Shown: positions 7,646 to 18,147, counted from the stretch's first letter. The stretch: 64,000 nucleotides of DNA from Liriodendron chinense (GCA_003013855.2 ML058526.1:6138001-6202000), one strand, 5' to 3'. Numbers and translations: made by a program. Notes: generated from the letters alone by a model not told the origin.

Positions 7646-10600
7646 ATGACTACGCTGGTACAAAAGCAGTTACTCACTCTGATGACACCTAGGCCTCCGC
7701 CTCATCCTCTGCCTCCAAATTACCGAGAAAATGAGTACTGTGCCTACCATCAAGGACGTGGCCACGCCACTGATCGATGCTATACTTTGAAAAATGCCAT
7801 ACAAGACCTGATTGATGACCGCAAGATCGTCATCTCGGTCCCTGGAACTTCTCCAGCAGCTTCCACCAACATCCTTCAGAATCCTCTGCCTCAGCATCCA
7901 ACGGACCCCAGTTCGTCTCGTGGCCCTGCCGTCAATAGTATAGAAGAAGGGGACCATATCGATCGCTTCTTCTCCCCTATTCAGTCCATTCATGCCTACA
8001 CCTATGAGCCAACAAATCCTCCTCCAGTCTTGCAAGGGGCAAGTCCCTTTCTTCCTTCAATCTCCGAGCCAGTAGTGCTTGAAGGAACACCTCCATACGA
8101 TATACCAGTTGTTCAAGGGGCACCTTACAACCATTCAAGCTGGGAACCAGTCGTCCTGGAAGGAGCACAATCATACATTGAGCCCACATACGAACCTGTC
8201 ATCTTGCAAGGGGCAACTCCAGAACAATCCAATCCGCAATGGAAGGATTATACTCATCAGCAGCAAGAGCCCGTTGTCTTGGAAGGATCTCTTCCAGTCA
8301 AGCCTGTCATATTGCAAGGGGCAAGTCCCGGAGGCATATCAATCACGCTACGGCAGCTCGGACGAACAGAGAAACCTCCTGCCATATCAAGAGGACCAGT
8401 ATTCATTCCATGGGAGCCTCCTGCCCCAGGAACAGTCAAGCCAGGACCACGACCTTATGTGGTCTATGAAGACAAGCCTCGATACTACCCCTTCAGCACA
8501 GGCAACAATGTAGTTCTCAAGGCAAAAGCTCTATACGAGGAAGATCTGGTACCCACACCAGCACCGTTGCAAGAACCAGTGGTCCTAGAAGGCAAAAGGG
8601 AGGAAAACTACAAAGAGGTTCCATGGCACTATACAGAATGTGCGGAAGTGGGAAACATGAATCCCAACGGGCGTTGCATCCGAAGAGATAATCAAAACAG
8701 AGGAGATCCCAAAGGCGTCCTCTCAGGCCTCGGCAGCAAAAATGAAGCCGCATACGATGTAGCAACTCAGCTCAAGTCAATCCCTGCACAAATCTCAGTA
8801 TGGGAGCTACTCTGCACATCTCGCATACACCGAGAAATGTTTGCCAAGACCTTGAATGATGCTCATGTCTCCTCCGATACGGCACCAGAGATGATTGCAT
8901 TGATGATTGGACAGCTACTGGCTCTGCGCGCCATCACCTTCACCGATAATGAGTTGCCACCAGAGGGACGAGATCATGGGCGATCCCTCAACATAGCCTT
9001 ACGATACAAAGACCTCTGTGTTCCGCTTGTCCTTATCGATAATGGCTCAAGCTTAAATGTCTGCCCACTCAAGACTGCGGAACGTTTGGGAATCAGTCCC
9101 TCTTCATTTCGACCCAGCACCATATGTGTCAGAGCATTCGACAACACCCGCCGATCAGTGGAAGGGGAGGTCGACATAGAGGTACAGATAGGTCCAGAAG
9201 TTTCTACCATCACATTCCAAATCCTGGATATATCAGCCTCTTTCAACATGCTGCTCGGACGACCGTGGCTGCACAAGGTTGGAGCTGTGCCATCAACCCT
9301 GCATCAACGAGTGAAGTATATCTGTGGAAATCAAGTGATCTCTATCCATGCAGAGAAGGAGCTCATCATTCCTTCCAATGCTACTGCCACTGAACCAGAC
9401 ATCCCGGTCATCGATATCCAGCACTCTGAAGAAGACATCCCGTTTCACAGTTTCGAATTCGAGACTGTGAACTCTATCGCCAATCCAGAACCGATAAGGG
9501 TGGACCGTGTCTTTTCACCGGCAGAGCGTCTGAGCCTCAAATACCGAATGAAGAATCACTTCAAGTCCAGAAAGGTATCGCTAGTATATAACCAACGCAA
9601 GTGGGGACTCGGATACAGGGCAACCTTCATGGACAAGAGAAGGAAGAAATTTCGGTGCTCACCCATCCAATTCGTCAAGCCAGGAGAACCTTGCAAAGAT
9701 CCAGGAGGGAATCAACCGACTGCACTACACAAAGGCCTCCCGATGAGCCTAGTTTGGGCTACATGGCCCCCCATTCGATGGGATCAGATTCTCGAACCCT
9801 CTAAGCCTCCAGAAGAAGGAGGAAATGATGAAGACGAAGAAGGAAGACAAATACAGCAGCTTCAGGACCAGGTTACTCTGACACCTGCTCCCAACCAGGG
9901 GCACAACTTGCCCACTTCTCTCAACCAGGGGCACAACCTGCCCACTTCAATCAACCAGGGGCACAACCTGCCCACTTCAAACAGCCAGGGGCACAACCCG
10001 CCCACTTCAATCAGCAAGGGGCACGACTCGCCCATCTCATCACCAATTAGCAAGGGGCACGACTTGCCCATCTCTGCAAAGTCAACATCATCAATCATCA
10101 GCCAGGGGCAGAAGAAGCCCATCCATTGGACCAAGAAAGGGAAGTGGCCAGCCCTAGATTGGTCTGATGTCCAGGTTCCAAACTTGTGTCTAGCTGTGGA
10201 ACCAGACGAACTGCAATGTGAGGTAAGTGATCCGGGAGGGACTGAGTGCGACTCAGATCTCGAACCCGACCAGCAAGAAGTCATGGTCATTGGGCCAGAC
10301 CATGATTCTTCACCCAAATCATCAACCCCCACCTCTTCAGGGGAGGAAGTGTGGGGTCCTGAATGGTCATCCGTTCCCCTCACTTTTGAATCAGCCAAAG
10401 AGCCATCTGAGGGCTCTGGCTTCCAAAAAAAAAACGCCTGTTTAAGCAGCGACCGGAACTTTGGAACAAGTTGGGCTCAATCATGGTCTGCAATGCCCGC
10501 TTGTTCAAAGTCCCGTGAATTTCGAAAAGCCAAAAAAATCAAAAACTTTCAAAAACCAAAAACATCTAGCATCTCAATTTCAGAAAAATCTCAAAAATCA

Positions 10601-13600
10601 AAAAATATTTCTTTCCCTGCATTCAATAGTGTGCCAAGTTCGTCTAAAGAGTCGCATGAGTTCGAAGTCGAATCATATGATTTCGACATCGAATTAGACT
10701 TCGAACTCATGGGTCTGGACGAAGCTCGGGATGAGGAAGATGATGATCCTGCTCCCGAACTTGAGGATCTCCTCAAAAAGTTTGAATCTAAAGCCAATGT
10801 TGTAGCCGATGATTTCGAGATAGTAAACTTGGGGACGCCTGAGATCCCTAGGGAAGTACGCATTGGAAAATCGTTGCCACCTGAGATGAAACAGAAAATG
10901 ATAGAGTTCCTAGCTCCAAGATTGTCCAACTTCGCGTTCTCATATGAAGACATGCCGGGGCTAGATGAAGAGCTCGTTGTACACCATCTGCCAACCAAGG
11001 CAGATATGAAGCCCGTGAAGCAAAAACTTCGAAGAATGAAGCCAGAATGGGCTCTGAAAGTCCGAGATGAAGTCATCAAGCAGTACAACGCGGGATTCTT
11101 GGTAGTCTCCAACTACCCTGAATGGCTCGCCAACATCGTGCCAGTACCAAAGAAGGACGGCAAGGTTCGAATGTGCATCGACTTCCGAGATCTCAACAAA
11201 GCCAGTCCAAAAGATGACTTCCCTTTGCCACATATCGACACTCTAGTCGACAACACTGCAGGATACAAGATCTTCTCATTCATGGACGGGTTCTCAGGTT
11301 ACAATCAGATCAAGATGGCCGTCGAAGATCGTGAGAAGACATCGTTCATCACTCCCTGGGGAACCTTCTGTTACCGGGTAATGCCGTTCGGTCTGAAGAA
11401 CGCAGGAGCAACATATCAGCGAGCAATGACAGCACTATTCCACGACATGATGAACAAAGAGCTCGAAGTATATGTGGACGACATGATCGTCAAATCTCGC
11501 ACAATTGAAGGACACTTTGAAGATCTGAAGAAGTTATTCAACAGATTAGAAAAGTACAAGCTTCGCCTCAACCCTCAGAAATGTGTCTTCGGTGCAATGG
11601 GAGGTAAGCTCCTCGGCTTTATGGTGAGTGAGGATGGCATCAGGGTCGACGAGACCAAAACCAGAGCAATCATCGAGATGCCCCCTCCTAGAACAGAGAA
11701 AGAAATTCGTGGCTTCCTCGGCAGAATTCAATACATCAGTCGCTTCATCGCACAGCTCACACCTATCTGTGAGCCCATATTCAAGCTCCTTCGGAAGAAC
11801 GTCCCAAAAGAATGGAATGACGATTGCCAAGTCGCCTTCAACCGCATCAAGAAATATCTCATGAATCCTCCAGTCCTAGTGCCTCCCACTCCCGGACGAC
11901 CACTATTGTTATACATCTCGGTAGCAGCAGAAGCCATCGGCTGTGTCCTCGGCCAACACGACGAAACCGGGAAGAAAGAACAAGCAATATACTATTTGAG
12001 TCGAAAGTTCACCGACTACGAGACCAGGTATTCCCCGATCGAGAAGACTTGCCTCGCCCTAGTCTGGGCAACTCAGCGACTCCGTCAATACATGATTGCA
12101 TTCCCTATTCTCCTTCTCGCTCACATGGATCCGCTCAAATACCTGTTCGAGAAACCGGCACTCACTGGAAGGATAGCTAAATGGCAGCTACTCCTGTCTG
12201 AGTTCGACATCACCTATGTCACTCAAAAGGCAATCAAGGGACAGGCCCTCGCCGATCATCTTGCGGCTCACTCTCTCCTGGACTATCAGCCGCTCAAGAC
12301 ATTCTTCCCTGATGAAGATCTCTTGCTCATTGAAGAGGAAGAAAAGAAGAAAAAAGATGAATGGACGTTATTCTTCGACGGCGCAGCAAATTCTAAAGGG
12401 AGTGGTATTGGAGCAATCCTCTACTCTCCAGATGATGCCCCTATTCCTATCTCAAGGCGCATCGCATTCGAGTGCACCAACAACATGGCAGAGTACGAAG
12501 CATGCATCGCTGGCTTAAGGGAAGCCATAATCTTGGGCGTCAAGAAGCTACGAGTATTTGGAGACTCACAGCTTATCATCAATCAGACCAATGGCGAATG
12601 GAAGACCAAAGACGAGAAGTTGATACCATATCATGTGTATCTTGACAATCTGATCGAAGAATTCAAGGAAATCACCTTCTCATACATGCCCAGAGCCAAG
12701 AACCAGTTTGCAGATGCTCTCGCCACACTCGCATCAATGCTTGAGATCCCAAAAGGAGCTTCAGAATGGGAGCTCACAGTCAAAATTCAAGAAGAACCTG
12801 CTTTTTGCCTGCAAATAGAAGAAGCCGAAGCTGTCCCTGACAAACCCTGGTATGCCGACATCAAGCAATATCTCGAAACCCAGGAGTATCCAGAGTCAGC
12901 AACAGCAACAGATCGCCGAACCATTCAGCGTTTGGCCGGCCAATTCACCATCAGTGGCGAAGTTCTTTACAAGCGATCCTATAATCACATCCTCCTCCGA
13001 TGCGTCGATGAAACAGAAGCTGCAAAGATCATGAAAGAAATACACGAAGGAATCTGTGGCCCACACATGAATGGGCACATGATGGCAAAGAAGATTCTAC
13101 GACTCGGCTATTATTGGCTCACCATGGAGACAGACTGTTGCCAGCACGTCAGAAAATGCTTCAAGTGTCAAGAGCATGCGAATCAAATCCATGCCCCATC
13201 ATCAGAGTTATACAACCTGACCACCCCCTGGCCCTTCTCCATGTGGGGACTCGACATCATCGGCAAGATCAGTCCCAAAGCATCAAATGGTCACGAGTAC
13301 ATACTTGTGGCAGTCGACTACTTCACCAAGTGGGTAGAGGCAGCCTCCTACACCACGATTGCAGCATCTCAAGTGATCAAATTCATGAAGAACAACATCA
13401 TATACCGATATGGAATCCCTAATGCCATCATCATAGATAATGGAACCCCGTTCGTCAACAAGAAGATGGATGACTTCCTCAGCAAGTTCAAGATCCAACG
13501 TCATCGATCAAGCCCCTACCGTCCCCAGATGAATGGTGGGGTAGAAGCCGCAAACAAGACAATCGTCAGGATACTCGAGAAGATGGTCGTGACCTATCGA

Positions 13601-14098
13601 GATTGGTCAGATATGCTCCCATATGCACTTTGGGCCTATCGAACGTCTGTACGGTCTGCTACGGGAGTTACTCCTTTCGAGCTTACTTATGGAATGGAAG
13701 CAGTTCTACCATTCGAAGTGGAAATACCATCACTTCGGGTGTTATTAGAAAGCGGAATTGAAGAAGGAGAATGGCAACGGGCCAGATTCGATCAGTTGCA
13801 GCTAGCAGATGAAAAGCGCATGCGTGCACTAAGTCATTCACAATGTTATCAGAAAAGGATCGCTCGGGCTTACAACAAGAGAGTCCGAAAAAGGAGCTTC
13901 AAGGTAGGCGACATGGTCATGAAGAAGATTCTACCGTCGCACCTTCCAGATCCCAGAGGAAAGTTCAAACCCTCGTGGGACGGGCCACTGATCATCAGAG
14001 AAGTACTTCCTGGAGGCGCCCTCAGACTCACCAGCATGAGAGGGGTGGATCTTCCTGAGCCAACCAACGCCGACAACGTGAAGATCTTTCACGGGTAA
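7646..14098 (+). CDS. gag C-terminus-protease-RT-RNase H-archaeal RNase H-integrase polyprotein
   Basis: A 2150-residue open frame, continuous from 7526 after the gag TAG. Domains in order: a zinc-knuckle-like Cys/His block (7739-7780); a repeat region of PVVLEG and PVILQGA motifs (about 7990-8620); a retropepsin with DNGSS (Asp at 9038) and LLGRPW; NQGHNLPTS repeats in 30-bp units (9890-10080); reverse transcriptase (about 11050-11900) with YVDD near 11471; gypsy RNase H (about 11900-12220); a second, archaeal-type RNase H (12355-12740) with FFDGA, MAEYE, GDSQ and ADAL residues; integrase with an HHCC finger (about 13030-13180) and Asp-Asp-Glu residues near 13250, 13436 and 13540. All recognised catalytic residues are present. 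The dual RNase H is the Tat-lineage hallmark. Ogre elements usually carry an intron between protease and RT. Here the frame is open throughout, though a strong donor-like site occurs at 10223. Confidence 0.93.
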   Translation: MTTLVQKQLLTLMTPRPPPHPLPPNYRENEYCAYHQGRGHATDRCYTLKNAIQDLIDDRKIVISVPGTSPAASTNILQNPLPQHPTDPSSSRGPAVNSIEEGDHIDRFFSPIQSIHAYTYEPTNPPPVLQGASPFLPSISEPVVLEGTPPYDIPVVQGAPYNHSSWEPVVLEGAQSYIEPTYEPVILQGATPEQSNPQWKDYTHQQQEPVVLEGSLPVKPVILQGASPGGISITLRQLGRTEKPPAISRGPVFIPWEPPAPGTVKPGPRPYVVYEDKPRYYPFSTGNNVVLKAKALYEEDLVPTPAPLQEPVVLEGKREENYKEVPWHYTECAEVGNMNPNGRCIRRDNQNRGDPKGVLSGLGSKNEAAYDVATQLKSIPAQISVWELLCTSRIHREMFAKTLNDAHVSSDTAPEMIALMIGQLLALRAITFTDNELPPEGRDHGRSLNIALRYKDLCVPLVLIDNGSSLNVCPLKTAERLGISPSSFRPSTICVRAFDNTRRSVEGEVDIEVQIGPEVSTITFQILDISASFNMLLGRPWLHKVGAVPSTLHQRVKYICGNQVISIHAEKELIIPSNATATEPDIPVIDIQHSEEDIPFHSFEFETVNSIANPEPIRVDRVFSPAERLSLKYRMKNHFKSRKVSLVYNQRKWGLGYRATFMDKRRKKFRCSPIQFVKPGEPCKDPGGNQPTALHKGLPMSLVWATWPPIRWDQILEPSKPPEEGGNDEDEEGRQIQQLQDQVTLTPAPNQGHNLPTSLNQGHNLPTSINQGHNLPTSNSQGHNPPTSISKGHDSPISSPISKGHDLPISAKSTSSIISQGQKKPIHWTKKGKWPALDWSDVQVPNLCLAVEPDELQCEVSDPGGTECDSDLEPDQQEVMVIGPDHDSSPKSSTPTSSGEEVWGPEWSSVPLTFESAKEPSEGSGFQKKNACLSSDRNFGTSWAQSWSAMPACSKSREFRKAKKIKNFQKPKTSSISISEKSQKSKNISFPAFNSVPSSSKESHEFEVESYDFDIELDFELMGLDEARDEEDDDPAPELEDLLKKFESKANVVADDFEIVNLGTPEIPREVRIGKSLPPEMKQKMIEFLAPRLSNFAFSYEDMPGLDEELVVHHLPTKADMKPVKQKLRRMKPEWALKVRDEVIKQYNAGFLVVSNYPEWLANIVPVPKKDGKVRMCIDFRDLNKASPKDDFPLPHIDTLVDNTAGYKIFSFMDGFSGYNQIKMAVEDREKTSFITPWGTFCYRVMPFGLKNAGATYQRAMTALFHDMMNKELEVYVDDMIVKSRTIEGHFEDLKKLFNRLEKYKLRLNPQKCVFGAMGGKLLGFMVSEDGIRVDETKTRAIIEMPPPRTEKEIRGFLGRIQYISRFIAQLTPICEPIFKLLRKNVPKEWNDDCQVAFNRIKKYLMNPPVLVPPTPGRPLLLYISVAAEAIGCVLGQHDETGKKEQAIYYLSRKFTDYETRYSPIEKTCLALVWATQRLRQYMIAFPILLLAHMDPLKYLFEKPALTGRIAKWQLLLSEFDITYVTQKAIKGQALADHLAAHSLLDYQPLKTFFPDEDLLLIEEEEKKKKDEWTLFFDGAANSKGSGIGAILYSPDDAPIPISRRIAFECTNNMAEYEACIAGLREAIILGVKKLRVFGDSQLIINQTNGEWKTKDEKLIPYHVYLDNLIEEFKEITFSYMPRAKNQFADALATLASMLEIPKGASEWELTVKIQEEPAFCLQIEEAEAVPDKPWYADIKQYLETQEYPESATATDRRTIQRLAGQFTISGEVLYKRSYNHILLRCVDETEAAKIMKEIHEGICGPHMNGHMMAKKILRLGYYWLTMETDCCQHVRKCFKCQEHANQIHAPSSELYNLTTPWPFSMWGLDIIGKISPKASNGHEYILVAVDYFTKWVEAASYTTIAASQVIKFMKNNIIYRYGIPNAIIIDNGTPFVNKKMDDFLSKFKIQRHRSSPYRPQMNGGVEAANKTIVRILEKMVVTYRDWSDMLPYALWAYRTSVRSATGVTPFELTYGMEAVLPFEVEIPSLRVLLESGIEEGEWQRARFDQLQLADEKRMRALSHSQCYQKRIARAYNKRVRKRSFKVGDMVMKKILPSHLPDPRGKFKPSWDGPLIIREVLPGGALRLTSMRGVDLPEPTNADNVKIFHG

Positions 14099-15247
14099 GT
14101 TATTCTGACCTTATCAAAGGTTACTTTAATAGAGCTGAAGTCAAGGGGTCAAAGCTAAGATCTCTGAGAAATCCTCCCGTCCACCAATAAGTGTTTCAAA
14201 TAAGGGGACTCCAAAAGAGAAAAATACAAAAAAAAAAAAGAAGAGGGGGGGGATTCAAAAAGGGACAAAAAAAAAGAGAGAGAGAAAAAGAATGCAAAAG
14301 AAAAAGAAAAAGAAAAGAAAAGAAGAAAAAAGAAAGAAAAAAAGGAAGCCAAAGCAAGGCACTCAAGAAAAAATCAATCCAAGAAACACAGTCATCCATC
14401 CATTCATCTCAGAGGGGTCTTTAGCAAAGACCGACAGCTCTATTATCGTAACTCAGGATAAGGGCTGAAAGACTGCCATCGGCCGGCAACGACGGATTCC
14501 CGACCTCTAGCCGCCGCAGTTATCCAGAGATCCAGAAAGAAAAGAAAAAAAAAAAAGAAAAAAAATGTGTGCCTAAACAAAGAGGGCGGAGTGAAAACCC
14601 GAAAGGGCGCTCCGAGTAAAAACAGTGGGCATACAGCGGACTTGGTGAAAACCTGAAAGGGCGCCAAGGGTAAAAACAGCACAGCTGCCAAGGGGCAGGC
14701 AAGACCAAATACCCGGGACGTGGTGAAAACCTGAAAGGGCGCCACGGGCAAAAATGACGGGAAAAAGCCGGCTGTGGTGAAAACTCGAAAGAGCACTGCA
14801 GGCAAAAATGGCTCAAGTTCAAAAGAAAGAAAAAATAAAAGTGCAGGTACCAAGAAATCAGACAGTCCAGATCGGTTCAAGCAGTGAAAGTGCAAGAACA
14901 AGAGGAAGTACAGTCAGGAGCAAAGAACTCTACAAACTCTGACAATCTCAGGAAGCAAGAGTTTCCATTGCCTACATCTCTAGGGAACCAAAGGATCAAG
15001 CAAGTCAAATCTCGAGATATCGGTCAAATCATTGACCGAGCCCCAGTTCTGATTCCTATATCCCGACACAAAATCCAGACACACTCACAAGACAACTCAT
15101 GGCACAGTAGATTTTCAAACAGTTTTTTCTCTTTTCAATTAAATGCATTATATTTCTCTTACACATATCATCTTTTTCAAAAATACAAAAAAAATGCATC
15201 ATCATCAATCATATATGCAAAAATCAGTGTGCAGGTGGCCAACACAA
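14099..15247 (+). other. post-pol region with purine tract and hairpin repeats
   Basis: No sense-strand gene. It holds a GGTCTTT-AGC-AAAGACC hairpin (14416-14432), a long purine-rich tract (14210-14345) and the four-copy hairpin array at 14587-14801. The stretch from 15100 to 15247 is AT-rich and would be the 3' end region of the antisense gene. Confidence 0.7.
14587..14801 (+). repeat. four tandem GNRA-tetraloop hairpin repeats
   Basis: Each copy has an outer stem of 5-6 bp, then TGAAAA, a 3-bp stem closing a GAAA loop, a CG or CA spacer and the outer stem's partner. Copies are at 14587-14614, 14641-14668, 14719-14746 and 14772-14801. Each is followed by GYAAAAA. Outer pairs are CGGAG/CTCCG, CTTGG/CCAAG, CGTGG/CCACG and CTGTGG/CTGCAG. 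Inner pairs are CCC/GGG, CCT/GGG, CCT/GGG and CTC/GAG. Bases change while pairing is kept (G-U included), which points to a folded RNA. Confidence 0.75.
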
Positions 15248-16096
15248 TCAATCTCTACCCTCCTCCTCGGCCACATCAGGTGAGTCCTCTGACTCATAAA
15301 AAGATAGTCTCGCTCTCAACCTGCTCACTTCCATACGCAGGTAATGCGCCTCATCGCGCTCAAGGGTACGGATCGCTGTCTCCTCATCAGACAACCTTCG
15401 ATTGGCAGCCAATCTCCTCGACATCATCTCACAATGATACCGAAGTGCGGAGATCTCAGACAGCAAATGGCCATGAGTGGCCAAAAGGAAGCCAGGATCG
15501 ATAAACGGGCGCTCCTCAAAAGGTTCATATGAACCAGATGAAGAGCCAGCATCTCTAAGAATATCCTGCTCATCCTCATCAGCAGTCTGGTGCCAACAAG
15601 GGATACGTCGATACAAAGACTGCTCAGCAACCCAGTACTGATATGGGGCGGTCGCCATCGGAAAAGTCCGCAGCTCAAATCCCAATAAATCAGCTGTCAA
15701 ATAACTCGCCCAGGAACAATCAATCCGGGTCCTAAAGTCAGAGGATCTGGATGGAAGTGCTCGACGCCCGATACCCGCGAAAGCGAAAAGAGGAACATCC
15801 TGCTCGTACCCAAACTGCCGCAGGAACCGAATGGGGTGATAAGAGAAGTAAGATCGAAAGCCTACCAACATCAGAGGAAGGCGGTGTGCATCGCAAAGCA
15901 CTGGAGGAAGTGAAAGCCAAGATGACTCCCAACGAACGTTCCAGTCACGCAGATCAGCGAACATCCTGCGATACAAGGGCTCGCTCATCCTAGCCGTATG
16001 CGGAAGGAACTCGATGATATAACGCATAATGTCAGAGCTAGGAATGCCAGGAAGAGGTACAGGAACGGTCAGAGAAAGACGCTCCCATAGCCAGAC
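15248..16096 (-). CDS. antisense gene exon 2
   Basis: It starts at the acceptor at 16096 (reading VWLWERL after splicing) and ends with TGA at 15248-15250. It contributes 282 residues: the C-terminal part of the DUF7745/PMD-like domain and a Leu/Glu/Arg-rich coiled-coil-like tail. An ORF starting at the internal Met at 16027 is only part of this exon. Confidence 0.7.
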   Translation of the reverse strand, partial: VWLWERLSLTVPVPLPGIPSSDIMRYIIEFLPHTARMSEPLYRRMFADLRDWNVRWESSWLSLPPVLCDAHRLPLMLVGFRSYFSYHPIRFLRQFGYEQDVPLFAFAGIGRRALPSRSSDFRTRIDCSWASYLTADLLGFELRTFPMATAPYQYWVAEQSLYRRIPCWHQTADEDEQDILRDAGSSSGSYEPFEERPFIDPGFLLATHGHLLSEISALRYHCEMMSRRLAANRRLSDEETAIRTLERDEAHYLRMEVSRLRARLSFYESEDSPDVAEEEGRD

Positions 16097-18042
16097 CTGA
16101 TCACAAAAAGGAAAAGAAGTTCAGCTAAAGCAAAGCAATCCCCAACAAAGCAAGAAGGAAAAAAAAGGTGTAGAAAGAATACCTGCAGGAAGGCACAGCA
16201 GCCACGAAGAACACGAGTGCGACCCAGGGCGCAGTCAGTCAGCCCATCGAATAGCTCGGCCAAGATGAGAGAAATGATCCCCTGCCGACGGACAGCTCGG
16301 CTCATCACCTCAAAAAGCAAAGGAGTCTGGGACCTGCGCCATCCCGAGAACAGCACCTCAGCAATCAAACAGAACATCAGTGCATTCCGAGCAAAGGTAG
16401 AACCGGCCGTACTCTGAGGACCCGAAAAAAGATCATACAGCAGGTCCAAAGAGAACACTACAGCATCCTGGCCACTAGCTGCAGGCCGAACAAGATAAGG
16501 GATCCCAAACCAGTTCTGCGGTGTGGCAGTCTTCGGCGACGTCTTCGGCGAAAAATACTGAGTATAATCCAAGGGTAAGCCTGTCAAGCGTGCAAGCTCC
16601 TCCAAAGAAGGCCCCATCTCCATATCGTTGAACGCAAACAAGTTCAACGAAGGGACCCAGTCAATCAAGGCAGCTCCGAGCATCCTCCAGTCAATGTCAA
16701 CTCTAGCCATATGAATCAGACTGCCAAAGCCATAAGACTCCAAATCTCGAATCTCATAAGCTGACAAGCTATCAAGCCAAGCAAGCAGTCGTGGCGAGCA
16801 AGAAGAACGAGGAAGCAGCTGACAAGTCCTCACCGGTATCCCCTCCAGCACAAAAGGCCCAGAAATCGAGGACAACTCATCGAGGATTGGAAGGTCAACA
16901 GGTGAAGGAGAAGGAAAAGCTGGAACCTCTGCCGACTCGACAACCCCTGATCGACCCTCAGTGGCGGCTATGTCTGATATAGTCGCATCGCCATCTGAAA
17001 CTGTCATAATCTCAGCTGCATGAGAAGACTCGCCCGCCTCATGAACAGAATGCGCAAAGGGCCAATGACCAAAGGAAGGACAATGCTCCCAACCAAAAGG
17101 ACTATCAGTGAAGATCACACCGCACATCGTGGCATCCTGACCAATCTGACCGTCAAAGAATACATCTGAACCATCCAAAAGGGTCTCGGTTACCCCGATC
17201 GAAGAATCAACTGCCAGATCCGGACCTGCGGCCCTCTCCAGTAGGAGATCATGAATCCAATCATCATCCTGGCCGATCAAAGGGATCATCGAGGCATCCA
17301 CACTGTCCATCATCAAGGGGACATCATCAATGATCACATCAAGTCCACCCAAACAAGTGTGCCGCACATCCTGGCCCTCATCCAGAGCATCCAAACCATC
17401 AAAGGTACCATCTGAGCCATCCATACCATCCAGACATGAGATCAGCCCATCTATGTCCCTCATAGTCCCATCTACATCGTCCATCATCAAGGGGACATCA
17501 TCAATGATCACATCAAGTCCACCCAAACATGTGTGCCGCACATCTCGGCCCTCATCCAGAGCATCCAAGCCGTCAAAGGTACCATCTGAGCCATCCATAC
17601 CATCCAGACATGAGATCAGCCTATCTATGTCCCTCATAGTCCCATCATCACCGTCCATCACATCATCCATGGGGCCCACACTCAAGGGATGCATAGCCTC
17701 ACCTATATCCCATCCCATCATCCCATCTATACCATCCATTCCTCCCATGATGAAGGTCCCATTCAAATCTGAAAATCCAGCCATCCCACCATTAATGGAC
17801 CCATTCAAAGCTCCACCAACCACCAAGCTTAAGTCTTCATCAATGCCCCCTCTTAATGCCCCATCTACCCCATCCATTAAAGGCATCTCCCCATTATCAA
17901 AGCTCAGTTGAAGATCTGAAGTGTGGGACCCACCTTGGACAGCCCCCACAGCCCCCAAATCTCCACCATCCATTGCCCAAGAAAGGACAAACCAAGATGA
18001 AGACAAGATGATGAGGAAAGAAGAGACAAGAAGAATATTCAT
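15248..18042 (-). CDS. spliced antisense gene of the Ogre-type element (DUF7745/plant-mobile-domain-like protein)
   Basis: Two exons on the minus strand: 18042-16183 and 16096-15248. The 86-bp intron (16097-16182) has a CAG|GTATTC donor, a T-rich body and a TGATCAG acceptor. Splicing joins two different frames without a break, giving 902 residues. The N-terminus from 18042 is hydrophobic and signal-peptide-like. An acidic Asp/Gly/Met-rich region follows, with a 58-residue tandem duplication. The C-terminal half resembles the plant-mobile-domain/DUF7745 family known from TE-linked plant genes: a GPSLEELARLTGLPLD segment, an ILAELFDGLTDC segment, then LLQ-type residues spanning the splice site. 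The frame is also open upstream to 18366. It is not needed for transposition as far as is known, and its role is unknown. Family placement is from recall. Confidence 0.72.
16183..18042 (-). CDS. antisense gene exon 1
   Basis: 620 codons from the ATG at 18042 to the donor at 16183. I chose this Met because a hydrophobic leader and then the acidic repeats follow it. The 324 bp upstream (to 18366) are open but look like promoter or 5' UTR: CCAAT, TGACGTGG and the palindrome shared with the LTR. Reading through the donor gives about 37 unrelated hydrophobic residues and then a stop. Confidence 0.68.
17306..17653. repeat. 174-bp tandem duplication inside the antisense ORF
   Basis: Units at 17306-17479 and 17480-17653 are nearly identical. 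They encode two copies of a 58-residue acidic block rich in Asp, Gly and Met. 174 is a multiple of three, so the frame is kept. Confidence 0.85.
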
Positions 18043-18147
18043 GGCTGGAATCAAACTCGCCCGTGCAAAGCAGATGGAGACAGGGACAGTGGACAGCAGA
18101 GGATGTCCGAACCAGGGCCAGCCGAGGCCGCTCAAGAGGCGAGCCTT

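Noticed and set aside
14443..14901. Minus-strand ORF of 152 residues rich in Phe and Leu
   Set aside because: It is produced by the purine tract and the hairpin repeats read backwards. No family resemblance.
15248..16027. Independent 259-residue antisense gene starting at 16027
   Set aside because: The resemblance to the family continues upstream of this Met into 16096 and across the intron, so it is better read as exon 2.
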